Of a DNA stretch of 64,000 nucleotides, positions 53,607 through 62,628 are shown in pieces (position 1 is the first letter of the stretch; each line of letters starts with the position of its first letter). The notes beneath the pieces were generated by a model, which saw only the letters and a list, made by a program, of their open reading frames with translations, was not told the origin of the DNA and made no database searches. Source of the DNA: Mycolicibacterium parafortuitum (lineage in GTDB: Bacteria > Actinomycetota > Actinomycetes > Mycobacteriales > Mycobacteriaceae); contig NZ_MVID01000002.1 in assembly GCF_002086815.1 (NCBI RefSeq), forward strand, positions 62,001 to 126,000, written 5' to 3'. The position numbers were made by a program, and so were the translations under genes.

Positions 53607-54011
53607 TCAGCCCGGCAGTCCGGGCAGCAGACCCCGGGAGATCTCGACACGGATGTCCGCTGCGCTGAACTGCGCGACCGCGCTGACGACGGACGGGTCG
53701 GCGCCCTCGGCGTAGGCCCCGGCCAGCTTCTCGGCGATGGCGCGACGCTCGGCGGCAAGCGCGTCGATGCCGTCACCGGCCACCGTCGACTCCGCGCCGA
53801 CGGCTGCGGCGAGATCGCGGGTGCGCGACACCGATTCCGACACACCGGCGCTGTCCCAGGACAATCGCGGGCTGAGGTTGTCGAGCATCTCGATCACCGC
53901 ATGCAGCTCACCGCGCGCCGGCTCGGTGGCTACCGCCGGCAGCACCTGCTCGACCAGAGCCGCCCTGATCGTCTGGTGCACCTTGTCCAGATCCAGTGTG
54001 TACACCGTCAT
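53607..54011 (-). CDS. Small helical protein paired with an APH kinase (second copy)
   Basis: A 134-residue helical protein of unrecognised family. The segment LDKVHQTIRAALVEQVLPAV followed by EPARGELHAVIEMLDNL matches the protein at 29638-29925. The C-terminal half (LAAERRAIAEKLAGAYA, FSAADIRVEISRGLLPG) is absent or degenerate there. ATG 54011 lies one base after the end of the APH-kinase gene. Co-occurrence with the kinase in two loci argues for a joint function. Confidence 0.75.
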   Translation of the reverse strand: MTVYTLDLDKVHQTIRAALVEQVLPAVATEPARGELHAVIEMLDNLSPRLSWDSAGVSESVSRTRDLAAAVGAESTVAGDGIDALAAERRAIAEKLAGAYAEGADPSVVSAVAQFSAADIRVEISRGLLPGLPG

Positions 54012-54012
54012 T

Positions 54013-55080
54013 TCACACTCCCCATTCTCCGTCGCGTAGCATCTGGTCGAGCCATCCCAGGCTGTAGTACGCGCTGTGGGCCATATTCGCGTAGCGCAGT
54101 TCGGGACGGTCGCCCCGCTCGTAGATCGCCACTGCCTGAAGGCATCCGATGGCGCTCTTGGCCAGCGACTGCACCGCCCACCACGTCACGGCCTCCGGCG
54201 CCGGGCGCCAGCCCGCCGCCTCGGCGTACTCGTCGAGGAAGTCGTCGACAGCCAGGACCTTGCACGCCAGCGGCGAGCGGCCCCTGGAGGTGCGCTGGAA
54301 GAACCATGCCAGATCCGCCACGGGATCGCTGAAATGTGCCGTCTCCCAGTCGAGGATCCCCACCAGGCTGCCGTCGTCGGGTGCCACCACGAGGTTTCCC
54401 ACCCGGAAGTCGTTGTGCACCAGCGACACCCGACCCGAGACGTGATCGGCTCTGTGGTCCAGCCAGGCCAGCGCCAGATCCAGGATCGGAATGCGTACCG
54501 TCGCGACCTCTTCGTAGGTCTGCCGCCACAGCCCGTTCTCGACGCGCCCGGTGTCAGCCGCCGCCGGCGGCGGACCCAGCTCGGGCAGCGTCAGCGTCTC
54601 CGGAGCCGCGGCATGCAGGGTCGCCATCTCGCGGGCCACCCGCCGTCCCAGGGCGGCCCGGTGGCCGGGATCGGGGATCATCCGGGTCACGCTGTGCGGC
54701 ATCGGAACGACGCCGAGAAGGCGCTCCATCACGAAGAACCCGCGGTTGCCCGGTTCACCGACCCGGTACGCGACGACGCCGGGAACCGGCAGTCCCAGTC
54801 CGTGCGCCGCGCGCAGCAGCGCGACTTCGCGCGCCACGTCGTAACTGCCCACGATCCCGCTCAGCGGTTCACGTTTGACGGCCAGGGATGCGGTCTGGTC
54901 GCCCCACGCCGCGGTGACCAGATAGGTCTCCCAGGAATTGCCCTCGCCGCGCTGGTCGACATCGACCAGTTGCACCGGGTGCCCGTCGGCGAGTTGGGTG
55001 CCGAGGACCTCGGCCAACTCGGTGAGGAACGCCGATGTGCCGTCGCCCATCGCGGTCTCCTCCGTCACTGTCACCGTCAT
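54013..55080 (-). CDS. APH-fold phosphotransferase (second copy)
   Basis: A 355-residue kinase-fold protein. The catalytic loop is LVHNDFRVGN (His, Asp and Asn) and the metal-binding Asp is in LDWETAHFSDP. It resembles the kinase at 28562-29623 only in fold and motifs. It probably phosphorylates a small molecule, perhaps a hydroxyacyl-CoA as in ACAD10/11; resistance to an aminoglycoside is unlikely in this setting. ATG 55080 has GGAAGAG upstream. It lies near the end of the eight-gene minus operon, directly before the small helical protein. Confidence 0.85.
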   Translation of the reverse strand: MTVTVTEETAMGDGTSAFLTELAEVLGTQLADGHPVQLVDVDQRGEGNSWETYLVTAAWGDQTASLAVKREPLSGIVGSYDVAREVALLRAAHGLGLPVPGVVAYRVGEPGNRGFFVMERLLGVVPMPHSVTRMIPDPGHRAALGRRVAREMATLHAAAPETLTLPELGPPPAAADTGRVENGLWRQTYEEVATVRIPILDLALAWLDHRADHVSGRVSLVHNDFRVGNLVVAPDDGSLVGILDWETAHFSDPVADLAWFFQRTSRGRSPLACKVLAVDDFLDEYAEAAGWRPAPEAVTWWAVQSLAKSAIGCLQAVAIYERGDRPELRYANMAHSAYYSLGWLDQMLRDGEWGV

Positions 55081-55099
55081 GACGCTCTTCCTTCCGCGC

Positions 55100-55876
55100 T
55101 CAGACGACGCTGACCGGCCGGCCACCGCCGTCGACGGTGATCCGCTGCCCTGTCACGTATTCGGCATCGGCCGACACCAGGAACGCGACCGCGCCCGCGA
55201 CGTCGGCCGGGGTGCAGACCCGGCCGAACGGATAGCGGGCGGCGATGTCCTCGATCGACCCGCCGCCGGTTGCTGCCCGGACCAGCCGACGCCCCATCTC
55301 GGTCTCCACCAGCCCGGGAGCGACGATGTTCGCGCGGATGTTGTGGGCCCGCTCCTCCTGGGCGAGGGTGCGCACGCACATCTCCATCGCGGCCTTGGCC
55401 ATCGTGTACGGCGCCGAGAGCGCGGGCGCTTCACCGACGGTGCTGCTGGAGATCATCACCAGGTCGCCGCGGCCCGCGGCGCGCATATCGGGCAGCACCC
55501 GCTGTACCAGATGGATCGGGCCCAGCGTGTGCACCCGCAGCAGCGACAGGTAATCCGAACCCGGGGTGTCCCCCACGGTCTGGCCCTTGCTCGCGGTGCC
55601 GGCGTTGCTCACCACGATGTCGACCGGGCCGAGCTCGCTGCGCACGGCGTCGACCATCGCGTCCACCGCGGCTTCGTCGTCGATGGCCGCTCCGTAGGCC
55701 TTCGCCCGGCCGCCCGCGGCGACGATCTGCGCCACCACCTCGTCGGCGGCCTCGGCATCGCGCCGGTAGTTCACCGCGACTGCCGCTCCGTCGGCGGCCA
55801 GGCGCAGCGCGATTCCGCGGCCCACCCCCCGGGAGCTGCCGGTCACCACTGCCACACGTCCGTCCAATGTGGACAT
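55100..55876 (-). CDS. Short-chain dehydrogenase/reductase
   Basis: A 258-residue SDR: TGSSRGVGRGIA cofactor loop, NYRRD after the second strand (suggesting NADPH), NAGT, MISSSTVG and YTMAK catalytic motif. It ends in GQRITVDGGG. It probably reduces or oxidises a 3-hydroxy/3-oxoacyl-CoA or similar intermediate. ATG 55876 overlaps the stop of the acyl-CoA dehydrogenase by one base (TGATG). The order dehydrogenase-SDR-kinase hints at successive steps. Confidence 0.87.
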   Translation of the reverse strand: MSTLDGRVAVVTGSSRGVGRGIALRLAADGAAVAVNYRRDAEAADEVVAQIVAAGGRAKAYGAAIDDEAAVDAMVDAVRSELGPVDIVVSNAGTASKGQTVGDTPGSDYLSLLRVHTLGPIHLVQRVLPDMRAAGRGDLVMISSSTVGEAPALSAPYTMAKAAMEMCVRTLAQEERAHNIRANIVAPGLVETEMGRRLVRAATGGGSIEDIAARYPFGRVCTPADVAGAVAFLVSADAEYVTGQRITVDGGGRPVSVV

Positions 55877-57015
55877 CAACCCACCACCGCTCGTCCGACG
55901 AGATCCTTCATAACCTCGTTCGCTCCGCCATAGATCCGCTGGATGCGTGCATCTCGCCACATCCGGGCGATCGGATACTCCTCCATGTAGCCGTAGCCAC
56001 CGAACAGCTGCAGCACCCTGTCGAGGACATCCCACTGCAGTTCTGTCGCCTTGTATTTCGCGCCGGCAGCCTCGGCCGCGGTCAGCTCGCCGTCGTTGAG
56101 CGCCAGCACACAGCGGTCGACGTACTCCTGCAGCACGACGATGTCGGTGTGCATCTCGGCGATCTGGGTCCGCACCGACTGCAGCTGCGCCAGCGGGCCG
56201 CCGAATGCGTTGCGCTGGCGCGCATGGTCGAGGCCCAGCTCCAGTCCGTGGCGTGCCGACGCGACCGCCGCGACCGCGATCGAAAGCCGCTCGCGGGGCA
56301 GGTTGGCGATGGCACAACCGAATCCACGCCCCGGCTCACCGATGATGTTGGACACCGGAACGCGGCAGTCGTCGAAGAAGAGCTCGGCGGTGTCCTGCGC
56401 CTTGCGGCCGATCTTGTGCATCGGCCGGCCCCGCTCGAAGCCGGGTGTGCCGTTCTCGACGGCGACGAACGTCGTTCCGCGGCCGTCGCGTTCGCCGGTG
56501 CGCACCAGCACGATCGCGAGGTCACACGTCGCGCCGCTGGTGATGAACGTCTTCTGCCCGTTGAGGACCAGATGGTCGCCGTCGCGGCGTGCACTGGTCT
56601 TGATCGCGGCCAGATCCGATCCGGCGCCCGGTTCGGTCAGCCCGAGCGCGGTGACGCATTCGCCGCGGGTGAACGCGGGCAGCCACCGCTGCTGTTGTTC
56701 TTCGGTGGCCAGGTCACGCAGATAGGGCACGATGATGTCGTTCTGCATCGAGAACAGATCGCCGGCCATACCCGAGGCGACGACCTCTTCGGTCATCACC
56801 GCGTTGTACCGGAAGTCCTCGATGCCCAGCCCACCGAATTCCGGACCGAATTCGAAACCGAGGAAGCCGTTCTCGCCGGCCGCCCGGATGAAGTCGCGGT
56901 CGACGGTGCCGTTGAGCTCCCACGCGTCCACGTGAGGTACCGCTGCGTGATCGATGAACGCCCGGAACGCTTTCCGGAACGCCTCGTGCTCCTCGGTGTA
57001 CAGCGTCCTACGCAC
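55876..57015 (-). CDS. Acyl-CoA dehydrogenase
   Basis: A 379-residue dehydrogenase of ordinary length. FAD/acyl-CoA blocks: ALGLTEPGAGSDLAA, KTFITSGATCDLAIV, RNAFGGPLAQLQSV, and the C-terminal QLFGGYGYMEEYPIARMWRDARIQRIYGG with the catalytic Glu in NEVMK. It introduces the alpha-beta double bond in a pathway acyl-CoA. GTG 57015 overlaps the end of the acyl-CoA synthetase gene by eight bases and has AAGGA upstream, so the acid is activated and dehydrogenated by adjacent, coupled genes. Confidence 0.9.
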   Translation of the reverse strand: MRRTLYTEEHEAFRKAFRAFIDHAAVPHVDAWELNGTVDRDFIRAAGENGFLGFEFGPEFGGLGIEDFRYNAVMTEEVVASGMAGDLFSMQNDIIVPYLRDLATEEQQQRWLPAFTRGECVTALGLTEPGAGSDLAAIKTSARRDGDHLVLNGQKTFITSGATCDLAIVLVRTGERDGRGTTFVAVENGTPGFERGRPMHKIGRKAQDTAELFFDDCRVPVSNIIGEPGRGFGCAIANLPRERLSIAVAAVASARHGLELGLDHARQRNAFGGPLAQLQSVRTQIAEMHTDIVVLQEYVDRCVLALNDGELTAAEAAGAKYKATELQWDVLDRVLQLFGGYGYMEEYPIARMWRDARIQRIYGGANEVMKDLVGRAVVG

Positions 57016-58555
57016 GGGCCACGTCCTTCCAATACTCATCACGCAGTTGGCGTTTGTACAGTTTTCCGGTAGGCAGCCGGGGCATCTCGTCGATGAAATC
57101 GAACGAGCGCGGGCACTTGAACCGGGCCAGGTGCTCGGCGCAGAACTCGCTCAGACGTTGCGCCAACTCGGGGGTGCCGCCGTTCGGATCCAGCGGCTGA
57201 ATGACCGCCTTGACCGCCTCGCCCATGTCCTCGTGCGGGACCCCGAAGACCGCGGCGTCCATGACCTCGGGATGGGTGATGAGGAGGTTCTCGATCTCCT
57301 GCGGATAGATGTTCACACCACCGGAGATGATGACGAACGCCTGCCGGTCGGTCAGGAACAGGTACCCGTCCTCGTTGAGGTAGCCGATGTCCCCGATCTT
57401 GGACATGGTTCCACTGGGATCCTGTGCCTCGGCGGTCTTCTCGGGATCGTTGAGGTATTCGAACGAGCTGTTGCCGCCGCGGAACCAGATGGTGCCGGGA
57501 ACGCCGGCGGGTAGGTCGTTGCCGTCGTCGTCACGGATCACGATCTCGCCGAAGAAAGCTCGACCCACCGTCCCGGGGTTGGCCAGCCATTCCTGTGGTG
57601 TACATCCACAGGTGCCGTTGGCCTCGGTGCCGCCGTAGTACTCGTAGATCACCGGGCCCCACCAGTCCAGCATGTCCTGCTTGACCTGGCGTGGGCACGG
57701 TGCGGCTCCGTGCACCACGGCCTCCAGCGACGTGTAGTCGTAGCTGTCGCGAATCTCGCTGGGCAGCTTGAGCACCCGGGAGAACATGGTCGGGACCACC
57801 ATGGTGTGGGTGACGCGGAACTCCTCGATCAGGGCCAGGAAGCCCTCGGTGTCGAAGCGTTCCATCACGATGATGGTCGCGCCCAGCCGCAGTCCGATCG
57901 AGATGCTGGACTGTGGGCCCGAGTGGTAGAGCGGCGCGGTCGACAGGAACGTCATGCCCTCACGCATCCGGAACAGCCGCCGGCCCATCGCCTCGATCCC
58001 GAGTTGTTCGTCCGGGGCCACATCGGGAAGCTGCCGTTTCACCGCCTTCGGCCGCCCCGTCGTGCCGGAGGAGTAGAACATCGGTGTGCCCAGCCGCTCG
58101 TGCGGCACCGGTGCCGGCGGGTACTGCTCGATGACCGCGGAGAACCCCTCGAACGGCGCGGCGGGTGCCTCCGCGCCGATCACGAGCCAGTACTCGACCT
58201 TCGGGCAGCGCTCGGGGAAGCCTTGCGCGACATCCATTTTGGCAGCCGTGGTGACCAGGAGCTGTGCACCGCAGTCATCGACGATATAGGCGGCTTCCTC
58301 GACGGACAGGAAGGAGTTGATAGGCGTGTAGTACAGCCCGCACCGCTCGGCCGCGGCCATCGTGACCACCATGTCGAGGTGGTTCTCGGTGAAGATCGCG
58401 ATGTGGTCGGCCCGGCGCAGCCCGATGGCACGGAAGTAGTTGGCGACGCGGTTGGCCCGCTCGTCGAGCTGACGATAGGTCAGGCTGTCACGGCTGCCCG
58501 CCATGATCAGCGCAATGCGGTCGGGGTGTTCGCCGACGCGACGTCCGGGATACAT
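57008..58555 (-). CDS. Acyl-CoA synthetase (ANL superfamily, second of a related pair)
   Basis: A 515-residue ligase beginning MYPGRRVGEHPDRIAL, very like the synthetase at 30968-32506. P-loop MFYSSGTTGRPKA (Ala for the last Gly), YYGGTEANGTCG, GDIGYLNEDGYLFLTDR and catalytic lysine in LPTGKLYK. Substrate unknown; both synthetases sit next to DUF7064-type genes, so they may share a class of substrate. ATG 58555 is 12 bases after the DUF7064-type stop. Confidence 0.91.
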   Translation of the reverse strand: MYPGRRVGEHPDRIALIMAGSRDSLTYRQLDERANRVANYFRAIGLRRADHIAIFTENHLDMVVTMAAAERCGLYYTPINSFLSVEEAAYIVDDCGAQLLVTTAAKMDVAQGFPERCPKVEYWLVIGAEAPAAPFEGFSAVIEQYPPAPVPHERLGTPMFYSSGTTGRPKAVKRQLPDVAPDEQLGIEAMGRRLFRMREGMTFLSTAPLYHSGPQSSISIGLRLGATIIVMERFDTEGFLALIEEFRVTHTMVVPTMFSRVLKLPSEIRDSYDYTSLEAVVHGAAPCPRQVKQDMLDWWGPVIYEYYGGTEANGTCGCTPQEWLANPGTVGRAFFGEIVIRDDDGNDLPAGVPGTIWFRGGNSSFEYLNDPEKTAEAQDPSGTMSKIGDIGYLNEDGYLFLTDRQAFVIISGGVNIYPQEIENLLITHPEVMDAAVFGVPHEDMGEAVKAVIQPLDPNGGTPELAQRLSEFCAEHLARFKCPRSFDFIDEMPRLPTGKLYKRQLRDEYWKDVARA

Positions 58556-58567
58556 CGGGTGCGGTTC

Positions 58568-59563
58568 CTATTTTGCCGGGAAAGCGATGGGGCGCAGGAA
58601 CTCTGCGATCCCCCACCCGCCACGGCCGCCGGCGTACCGGACCGACATCTGTCCCATCCGCGCGGCGCGGTCGGCGGTGCGCTGTGTCACCGGGACGAAG
58701 TGGTTGATCGTGCCGTCGAGCACCAGCGACGGCAGCCCGTCGGCGGTGATCACAGCGGTATTGCGGCCGGAGTACGTGGCCTCGCCGGCATAGTCGGTGT
58801 AGACGGTGTAGTCCCGGATCGCGTGGAACACACCGTCCGGGGTGACGACCGTGCCACCGGACACCCGTTCGCCGGTGGGTTCGAACTCGCCGTACGCCGT
58901 GATCGCCGTGCCGTCGATCAGCCAGGCGGCCAACCACTCTCCGGTGTAGGACGCCCACTCCCTCGGCCCCCACGAGTGGTCGCGGAACGAGGTGGCCTTC
59001 TCGACGTGCCACGTGGTCGACCCCAGCCGGACCGAGCCGGTCACGTGACCGAACTGCTCATAGTGGTCGGTCGCGATCTGCGAGCTGCCCGGTGTGCAGT
59101 CGCCGCCCTCGGCGATGGTGAACATCGGCACCGACGCCTCGAACGTCAGCGAGATCTCACACTCGACCGACGGCGAGTTCTTCAGTGCCTGCCTCCCGCG
59201 GTCGGCCAGCAGCGACGGGGTGGCGATGACTGCGACGGTGTTGCGGTAGCTCACGTCCCAGGTGCGGGTCGCATCCCTCGGGGCGATCCGCAGACCCTGG
59301 GTGGACCACTCGTCGTTGGTCTCGTTGGCCGCCCGCCCGGCCCGCAGCGCGACCTTGCCGCCGGGCAGCGTCAGCTGCACGGTTGCCTCCGAGTACCCCA
59401 TCGTGGGCCGGTTCCCGATGCGCATCAGCGCGCTGACCTCGCTGACCGGGTCGACGAAGTTGACGTAGACGCTTTCGTTGTAGTTGGCGATTCCCGCAGG
59501 GTCATGCGTGAATTCGGCATCTGCACCGTATTGGCATGCGGTGAAGGGGGCTGAGCGGTCCAC
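58568..59563 (-). CDS. DUF7064/AttH-like lipocalin-fold protein (second copy)
   Basis: A 331-residue cytosolic protein with the FRDHSWGPREW signature (about residue 195) and two beta-rich halves, as in the protein at 29935-30936 but with low overall similarity. Relatives of CrtC and AttH bind hydrophobic molecules, and no activity is proved for this group. GTG 59563 has GGAGG five bases upstream. It lies between enoyl-CoA hydratase and acyl-CoA synthetase in the operon. Confidence 0.78.
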   Translation of the reverse strand: MDRSAPFTACQYGADAEFTHDPAGIANYNESVYVNFVDPVSEVSALMRIGNRPTMGYSEATVQLTLPGGKVALRAGRAANETNDEWSTQGLRIAPRDATRTWDVSYRNTVAVIATPSLLADRGRQALKNSPSVECEISLTFEASVPMFTIAEGGDCTPGSSQIATDHYEQFGHVTGSVRLGSTTWHVEKATSFRDHSWGPREWASYTGEWLAAWLIDGTAITAYGEFEPTGERVSGGTVVTPDGVFHAIRDYTVYTDYAGEATYSGRNTAVITADGLPSLVLDGTINHFVPVTQRTADRAARMGQMSVRYAGGRGGWGIAEFLRPIAFPAK

Positions 59564-59589
59564 GTGGTCCTCCGGGTTGCTGTGCTGGG

Positions 59590-60447
59590 TCAGAAGTAGT
59601 CGGCGGGGTCGGCGTCCAGGGGCGGGAACACCGCGGGGCGCCGCTCCAGGAACGACACCACCCCTTCGCGCACGTCGGCCGTGCGCAACCTGCTGGCATA
59701 CACCCGTGACTCGTCCTCGGCGGCCGAGCGGGGCGTGGCGTGGCCCCAGCTACGGCCGAGCAGCCGGCGCGCCAGCGCCACCGATGTCGGTGAGGTGTCG
59801 GTGACGAACTGCCGGGCATAGGCCATCGCCTCGTCGAGCACCGCGTCCGGATCGACGACCCGGGTCAGCAGACCGGCTTCGTAGGCCTCGGCCGCGCCGA
59901 ACACCCGCCCGCTGAGCACCCAGTCAGTCGCGCGGGTCAGACCCACCAGACGCGGCAGGAACCAGGACGACGCACTTTCGGGAACGACCCCGCGCCGGGT
60001 GAACACGAACCCGAAACGGGAAGTCTCCCCGGCGATCCGGATGTCGGTGGCGGCCATGATGGAAGCCCCGCCGCCGACGGCGTCTCCGTTGACAGCCGCG
60101 ACGACGGGGGTGCGCATGTCGAAGAGCCGCTCACTGACCCGGCCGCCCGGCTCGCGGTAACCGGTCGGGGTGTGCCCCGGCCGGTCCTCTTCGAGAGCCT
60201 CGATCAGGGTGTCGGGCCCGGTCAGTTCCGCGCCGACACAGAAGTGTTTCCCCGCGCCGGTCAGCACGACGGCACGGACCTGCGGGTCGCGATCGGCGAT
60301 GTCGAGCGCATCCCACAGGTCGCGCAACATCTGATTGCGCAACGCGTTTCGGCGGTGCGGTGCGTTGAACGCGATGACCGCGACACCGTCGTCGAAGCGG
60401 TAGTCGACTTCTTCGTAGACCGGCTGGGCCGGCTTCTGCTCGCTCAC
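59590..60447 (-). CDS. Enoyl-CoA hydratase/isomerase (crotonase family)
   Basis: A 285-residue crotonase-fold enzyme. The oxyanion-hole segments are HFCVGAELTG and NGDAVGGGASIMAA; the position of the second catalytic Glu is in RRGVVPESASSWFLPRLVG. The reaction may be hydration, isomerisation or ring cleavage. GTG 60447 overlaps the SDR stop by four bases (GTGA), so the two are translationally coupled. Confidence 0.9.
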   Translation of the reverse strand: MSEQKPAQPVYEEVDYRFDDGVAVIAFNAPHRRNALRNQMLRDLWDALDIADRDPQVRAVVLTGAGKHFCVGAELTGPDTLIEALEEDRPGHTPTGYREPGGRVSERLFDMRTPVVAAVNGDAVGGGASIMAATDIRIAGETSRFGFVFTRRGVVPESASSWFLPRLVGLTRATDWVLSGRVFGAAEAYEAGLLTRVVDPDAVLDEAMAYARQFVTDTSPTSVALARRLLGRSWGHATPRSAAEDESRVYASRLRTADVREGVVSFLERRPAVFPPLDADPADYF

Positions 60448-61271
60448 AGCCCGCCGCTGACCACCAGCGTCTGCGCGGTGATGTAGCTCGACTCGGGGGC
60501 GCACAGCAGGTACACGCCGCCCGCGGCCTCTTCCACGCTGCCGCCACGACCCAGAGCGATCTGGGTGGTCGCCGCCTCGTAGACGGCGGGGTTCACGCCG
60601 ACCTTGATCTCGCGCCCGTCGACGTCGATCGTCTTCTCTTCGGTGGTCACCGTGGTCAGCCGGGTGTTGATCACGCCGTAGGCGATCGCGTTGACGGTGA
60701 CGTTGTAGCGGCCCCATTCCTTGGCCAGCGTCTTGGTCATGCCGAGCAGACCGGCCTTGGCGGTCGAGTAGTTGACCTGCCCCGGGTTGCCCTGCATGCC
60801 GGAGGTCGAGGACGTGTTGACGATGGCGCGGCGCGATGCCTGCCCGTTCTCGGCTTTCTCCTTCTTGGCCAGTCCGGCGATGACGGGCTGCGCGGCGCGC
60901 AGGATGCGGAACGGCGCGGTGAGGTGCACGTCGATGATGTCGTTCCACTGCTGGTCGGTCATCTTCTGGATCACGCTGTCCCAGGTGTAGCCGGCGTTGT
61001 TGACGATGATGTCGAGCCCGCCGTAGGTGTCGACCGCCGTCGCGACGAAGCGCTCGGCGAAATCGGGCGCGGTGACACTGCCGACGCAGGAGGTCGCCTG
61101 TCCGCCGGCCGCCTCGATCGCGGCGACGACCTCTTTGGCCGGTTCTGCGTCGAGATCGTTGACGACGACGCGGGCGCCCTCGGCGGCCAGCTTCTCAGCG
61201 ACCGCACGTCCGATTCCCCGACCCGATCCGGAGATCAGTGCCACCTTGCCGTCAAGCTTGCCTGCGCCCAC
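60444..61271 (-). CDS. Short-chain dehydrogenase/reductase, first gene of an eight-gene operon
   Basis: A 275-residue FabG-like SDR: SGSGRGIGRAVA cofactor loop, VNDLDAE (Asp suggests NAD), NNAGYTWDS, NTSSTSGMQG and YSTAK catalytic residues. A long loop near residues 205-235 (TEEKTIDVDGREIKVG) could cover a bulky substrate. It would act as a 3-hydroxyacyl-CoA dehydrogenase. GTG 61271 has GAGAGGA upstream, and a TGAAG/CTTCA palindrome lies 36 bases further up. Transcription runs to 53607 through seven more genes with small gaps or overlaps. Confidence 0.89.
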   Translation of the reverse strand: MGAGKLDGKVALISGSGRGIGRAVAEKLAAEGARVVVNDLDAEPAKEVVAAIEAAGGQATSCVGSVTAPDFAERFVATAVDTYGGLDIIVNNAGYTWDSVIQKMTDQQWNDIIDVHLTAPFRILRAAQPVIAGLAKKEKAENGQASRRAIVNTSSTSGMQGNPGQVNYSTAKAGLLGMTKTLAKEWGRYNVTVNAIAYGVINTRLTTVTTEEKTIDVDGREIKVGVNPAVYEAATTQIALGRGGSVEEAAGGVYLLCAPESSYITAQTLVVSGGL

Positions 61272-61307
61272 GTCGGCGTCCTCTCATGTCGATCATCACA
61301 ATGTGAA

Positions 61308-61323
61308 GTGAAGATTAACTTCA
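61308..61323. promoter_or_regulatory. Operator-like palindrome before the SDR operon
   Basis: On the plus strand GTGAAGATTAACTTCA; in gene orientation TGAAGTTAATCTTCAC, one base different from 7820-7835. It lies 36 bases before the start codon, at the place expected for a promoter-overlapping operator. Confidence 0.6.
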
Positions 61324-61418
61324 ATGAGCGGCAGGGTCAACTGTGCTTTTTGCTGGGCTTATGACGCTTTGGTGAATGGAAAATATGGATTACAGGCATG
61401 TTCGGGGCGAGCTGGTCA

Positions 61419-62282
61419 TCAGCCGTTAGCCAGCACCGCGACAGATCCGGTGTCCCTGAGCCAACGGTTCTGCAGCTCGACCAACGTGCCGTCGGCGCGT
61501 AGCGAATCCACCGCCCAGGACACGCAGCGGGTCAGCGGACTGTCGCGCGCCAACACGATGCCGAACTGCTCAACCTCGCCACCGGCGGATGGGAGTTGAC
61601 CCAGCAGGACGCCGTCGCGGAGGTCCCCGGCCACGGCCAGCGCCGTCGGCAGATCGAGGACGATCGCGTCGATCTGCCGGTCGAGCAGCGCCATCTTGGC
61701 ATCGATGAGGGTGCGGTAGGTCTGTACCGAGCCGGATCCGATCAGGTCGGCTGCGGCGGTGTGTCCGGTGCTGCCGACCTGCGTCCCCAGCGTGAGCCGG
61801 CTCAGCCCGGCGAGGGTGGTGACCCCGGCGGCCCGGGAGCCGCGCACGGTCACCACCGCCTGCGTGACGTCGAAGTACGGGCTGGAGAAGTCCACCGCCG
61901 CGCGGCGCTGTTCGGTGATGGAGAACTGGGAGAGGTTGACGTCGAAGGCCTTCGGCCCGGGTGCGAGGGCCGTGTTGAACGGCACCCGCACCCAACGCAC
62001 ATCGTCGGGGCCGTACTGCAGTTCGGCGGCGACGGCGTAGGCCAGCGCGGATTCGAAGCCTTCGCCGTTGGCAGGTTGGTCACCCTTGTACCAGGGCGGA
62101 TAAACGGGCTGATCGGCGCCGAACGTCAGGATTCCGGGATACAGGGTGGCGAGCACACCCTTGCGGCATTTCGCGCCGTCGAGGGTCGGTGCGGTATCGG
62201 CGGTCGTGGGCGCGCACGCGGCGAGCACGACGGCCAGCGCCGCGAGGGCCGCCGTCCATCCCGACACCCAGGACGCCCGCAT
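61419..62282 (-). CDS. Solute-binding lipoprotein (amino-acid-type, family 3)
   Basis: A 287-residue lipoprotein. The signal ends in VLAAC (Cys about residue 23), followed by a periplasmic-binding-protein domain of the polar amino acid type: PVYPPWYKG with aromatic ligand residues, GFESALAYAVAAELQY, LSQFSITEQRRAAVDFSSPYF and LGTQVGST. Its substrate is probably an amino acid or similar polar molecule. No permease or ATPase gene is adjacent, so it may serve a transporter elsewhere or act as a sensor. ATG 62282 has no strong ribosome site. A hairpin-rich leader lies upstream. Confidence 0.85.
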   Translation of the reverse strand: MRASWVSGWTAALAALAVVLAACAPTTADTAPTLDGAKCRKGVLATLYPGILTFGADQPVYPPWYKGDQPANGEGFESALAYAVAAELQYGPDDVRWVRVPFNTALAPGPKAFDVNLSQFSITEQRRAAVDFSSPYFDVTQAVVTVRGSRAAGVTTLAGLSRLTLGTQVGSTGHTAAADLIGSGSVQTYRTLIDAKMALLDRQIDAIVLDLPTALAVAGDLRDGVLLGQLPSAGGEVEQFGIVLARDSPLTRCVSWAVDSLRADGTLVELQNRWLRDTGSVAVLANG

Positions 62283-62628
62283 AGCCGAATCATCGCAGAC
62301 TTTGCTCTTCCTGCAGTCTGGCGGCGGTACGGCGCGCGCGGCCACGTTCTCCGCGGTGCGTCGACAGGGCTTTCGGCGTCGTGGGCGCCGTGCAGAAATG
62401 GAGCGGCCCCCGAGCCGTCATTCCTGGTCGGACAAGACCAAGAGGCTCGGGGGCCGGGTGACTGCGGGGAATTCGCCAGCGCGCACAGGTGCGACAAGCG
62501 TCTCCCAGCGCTGCTAGCTCGCAGCCACCTCACATGTCCATAAGTCAATCAATTTCTCGGACCACCTCCTTCCCTGTGTACCCGCGACCGTACTCCCGCT
62601 TCGGCAGTGCGACAAGCGATTTACGCGG
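62283..62628. other. Structured 345-base gap between binding protein and ADC lyase
   Basis: Both flanking genes read minus. The gap holds a nested inverted repeat at 62405-62455 and, further from the binding-protein gene, a GGAGGTGGT stretch around 62566-62574 with a very short ATG frame at about 62537. The short minus-strand frames show no family. It may be a long leader of the binding-protein gene. Confidence 0.5.
62405..62455. repeat. Nested hairpin in the leader of the binding-protein gene
   Basis: The outer arms GGCCCCCGAGCC (62405-62416) and GGCTCGGGGGCC (62444-62455) are perfect complements; inside them TGGTC (62425-62429) and GACCA (62436-62440) pair again. It could be a terminator of the ADC lyase transcript or a cis-acting RNA structure 120 bases upstream of the lipoprotein start. 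Confidence 0.6.
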
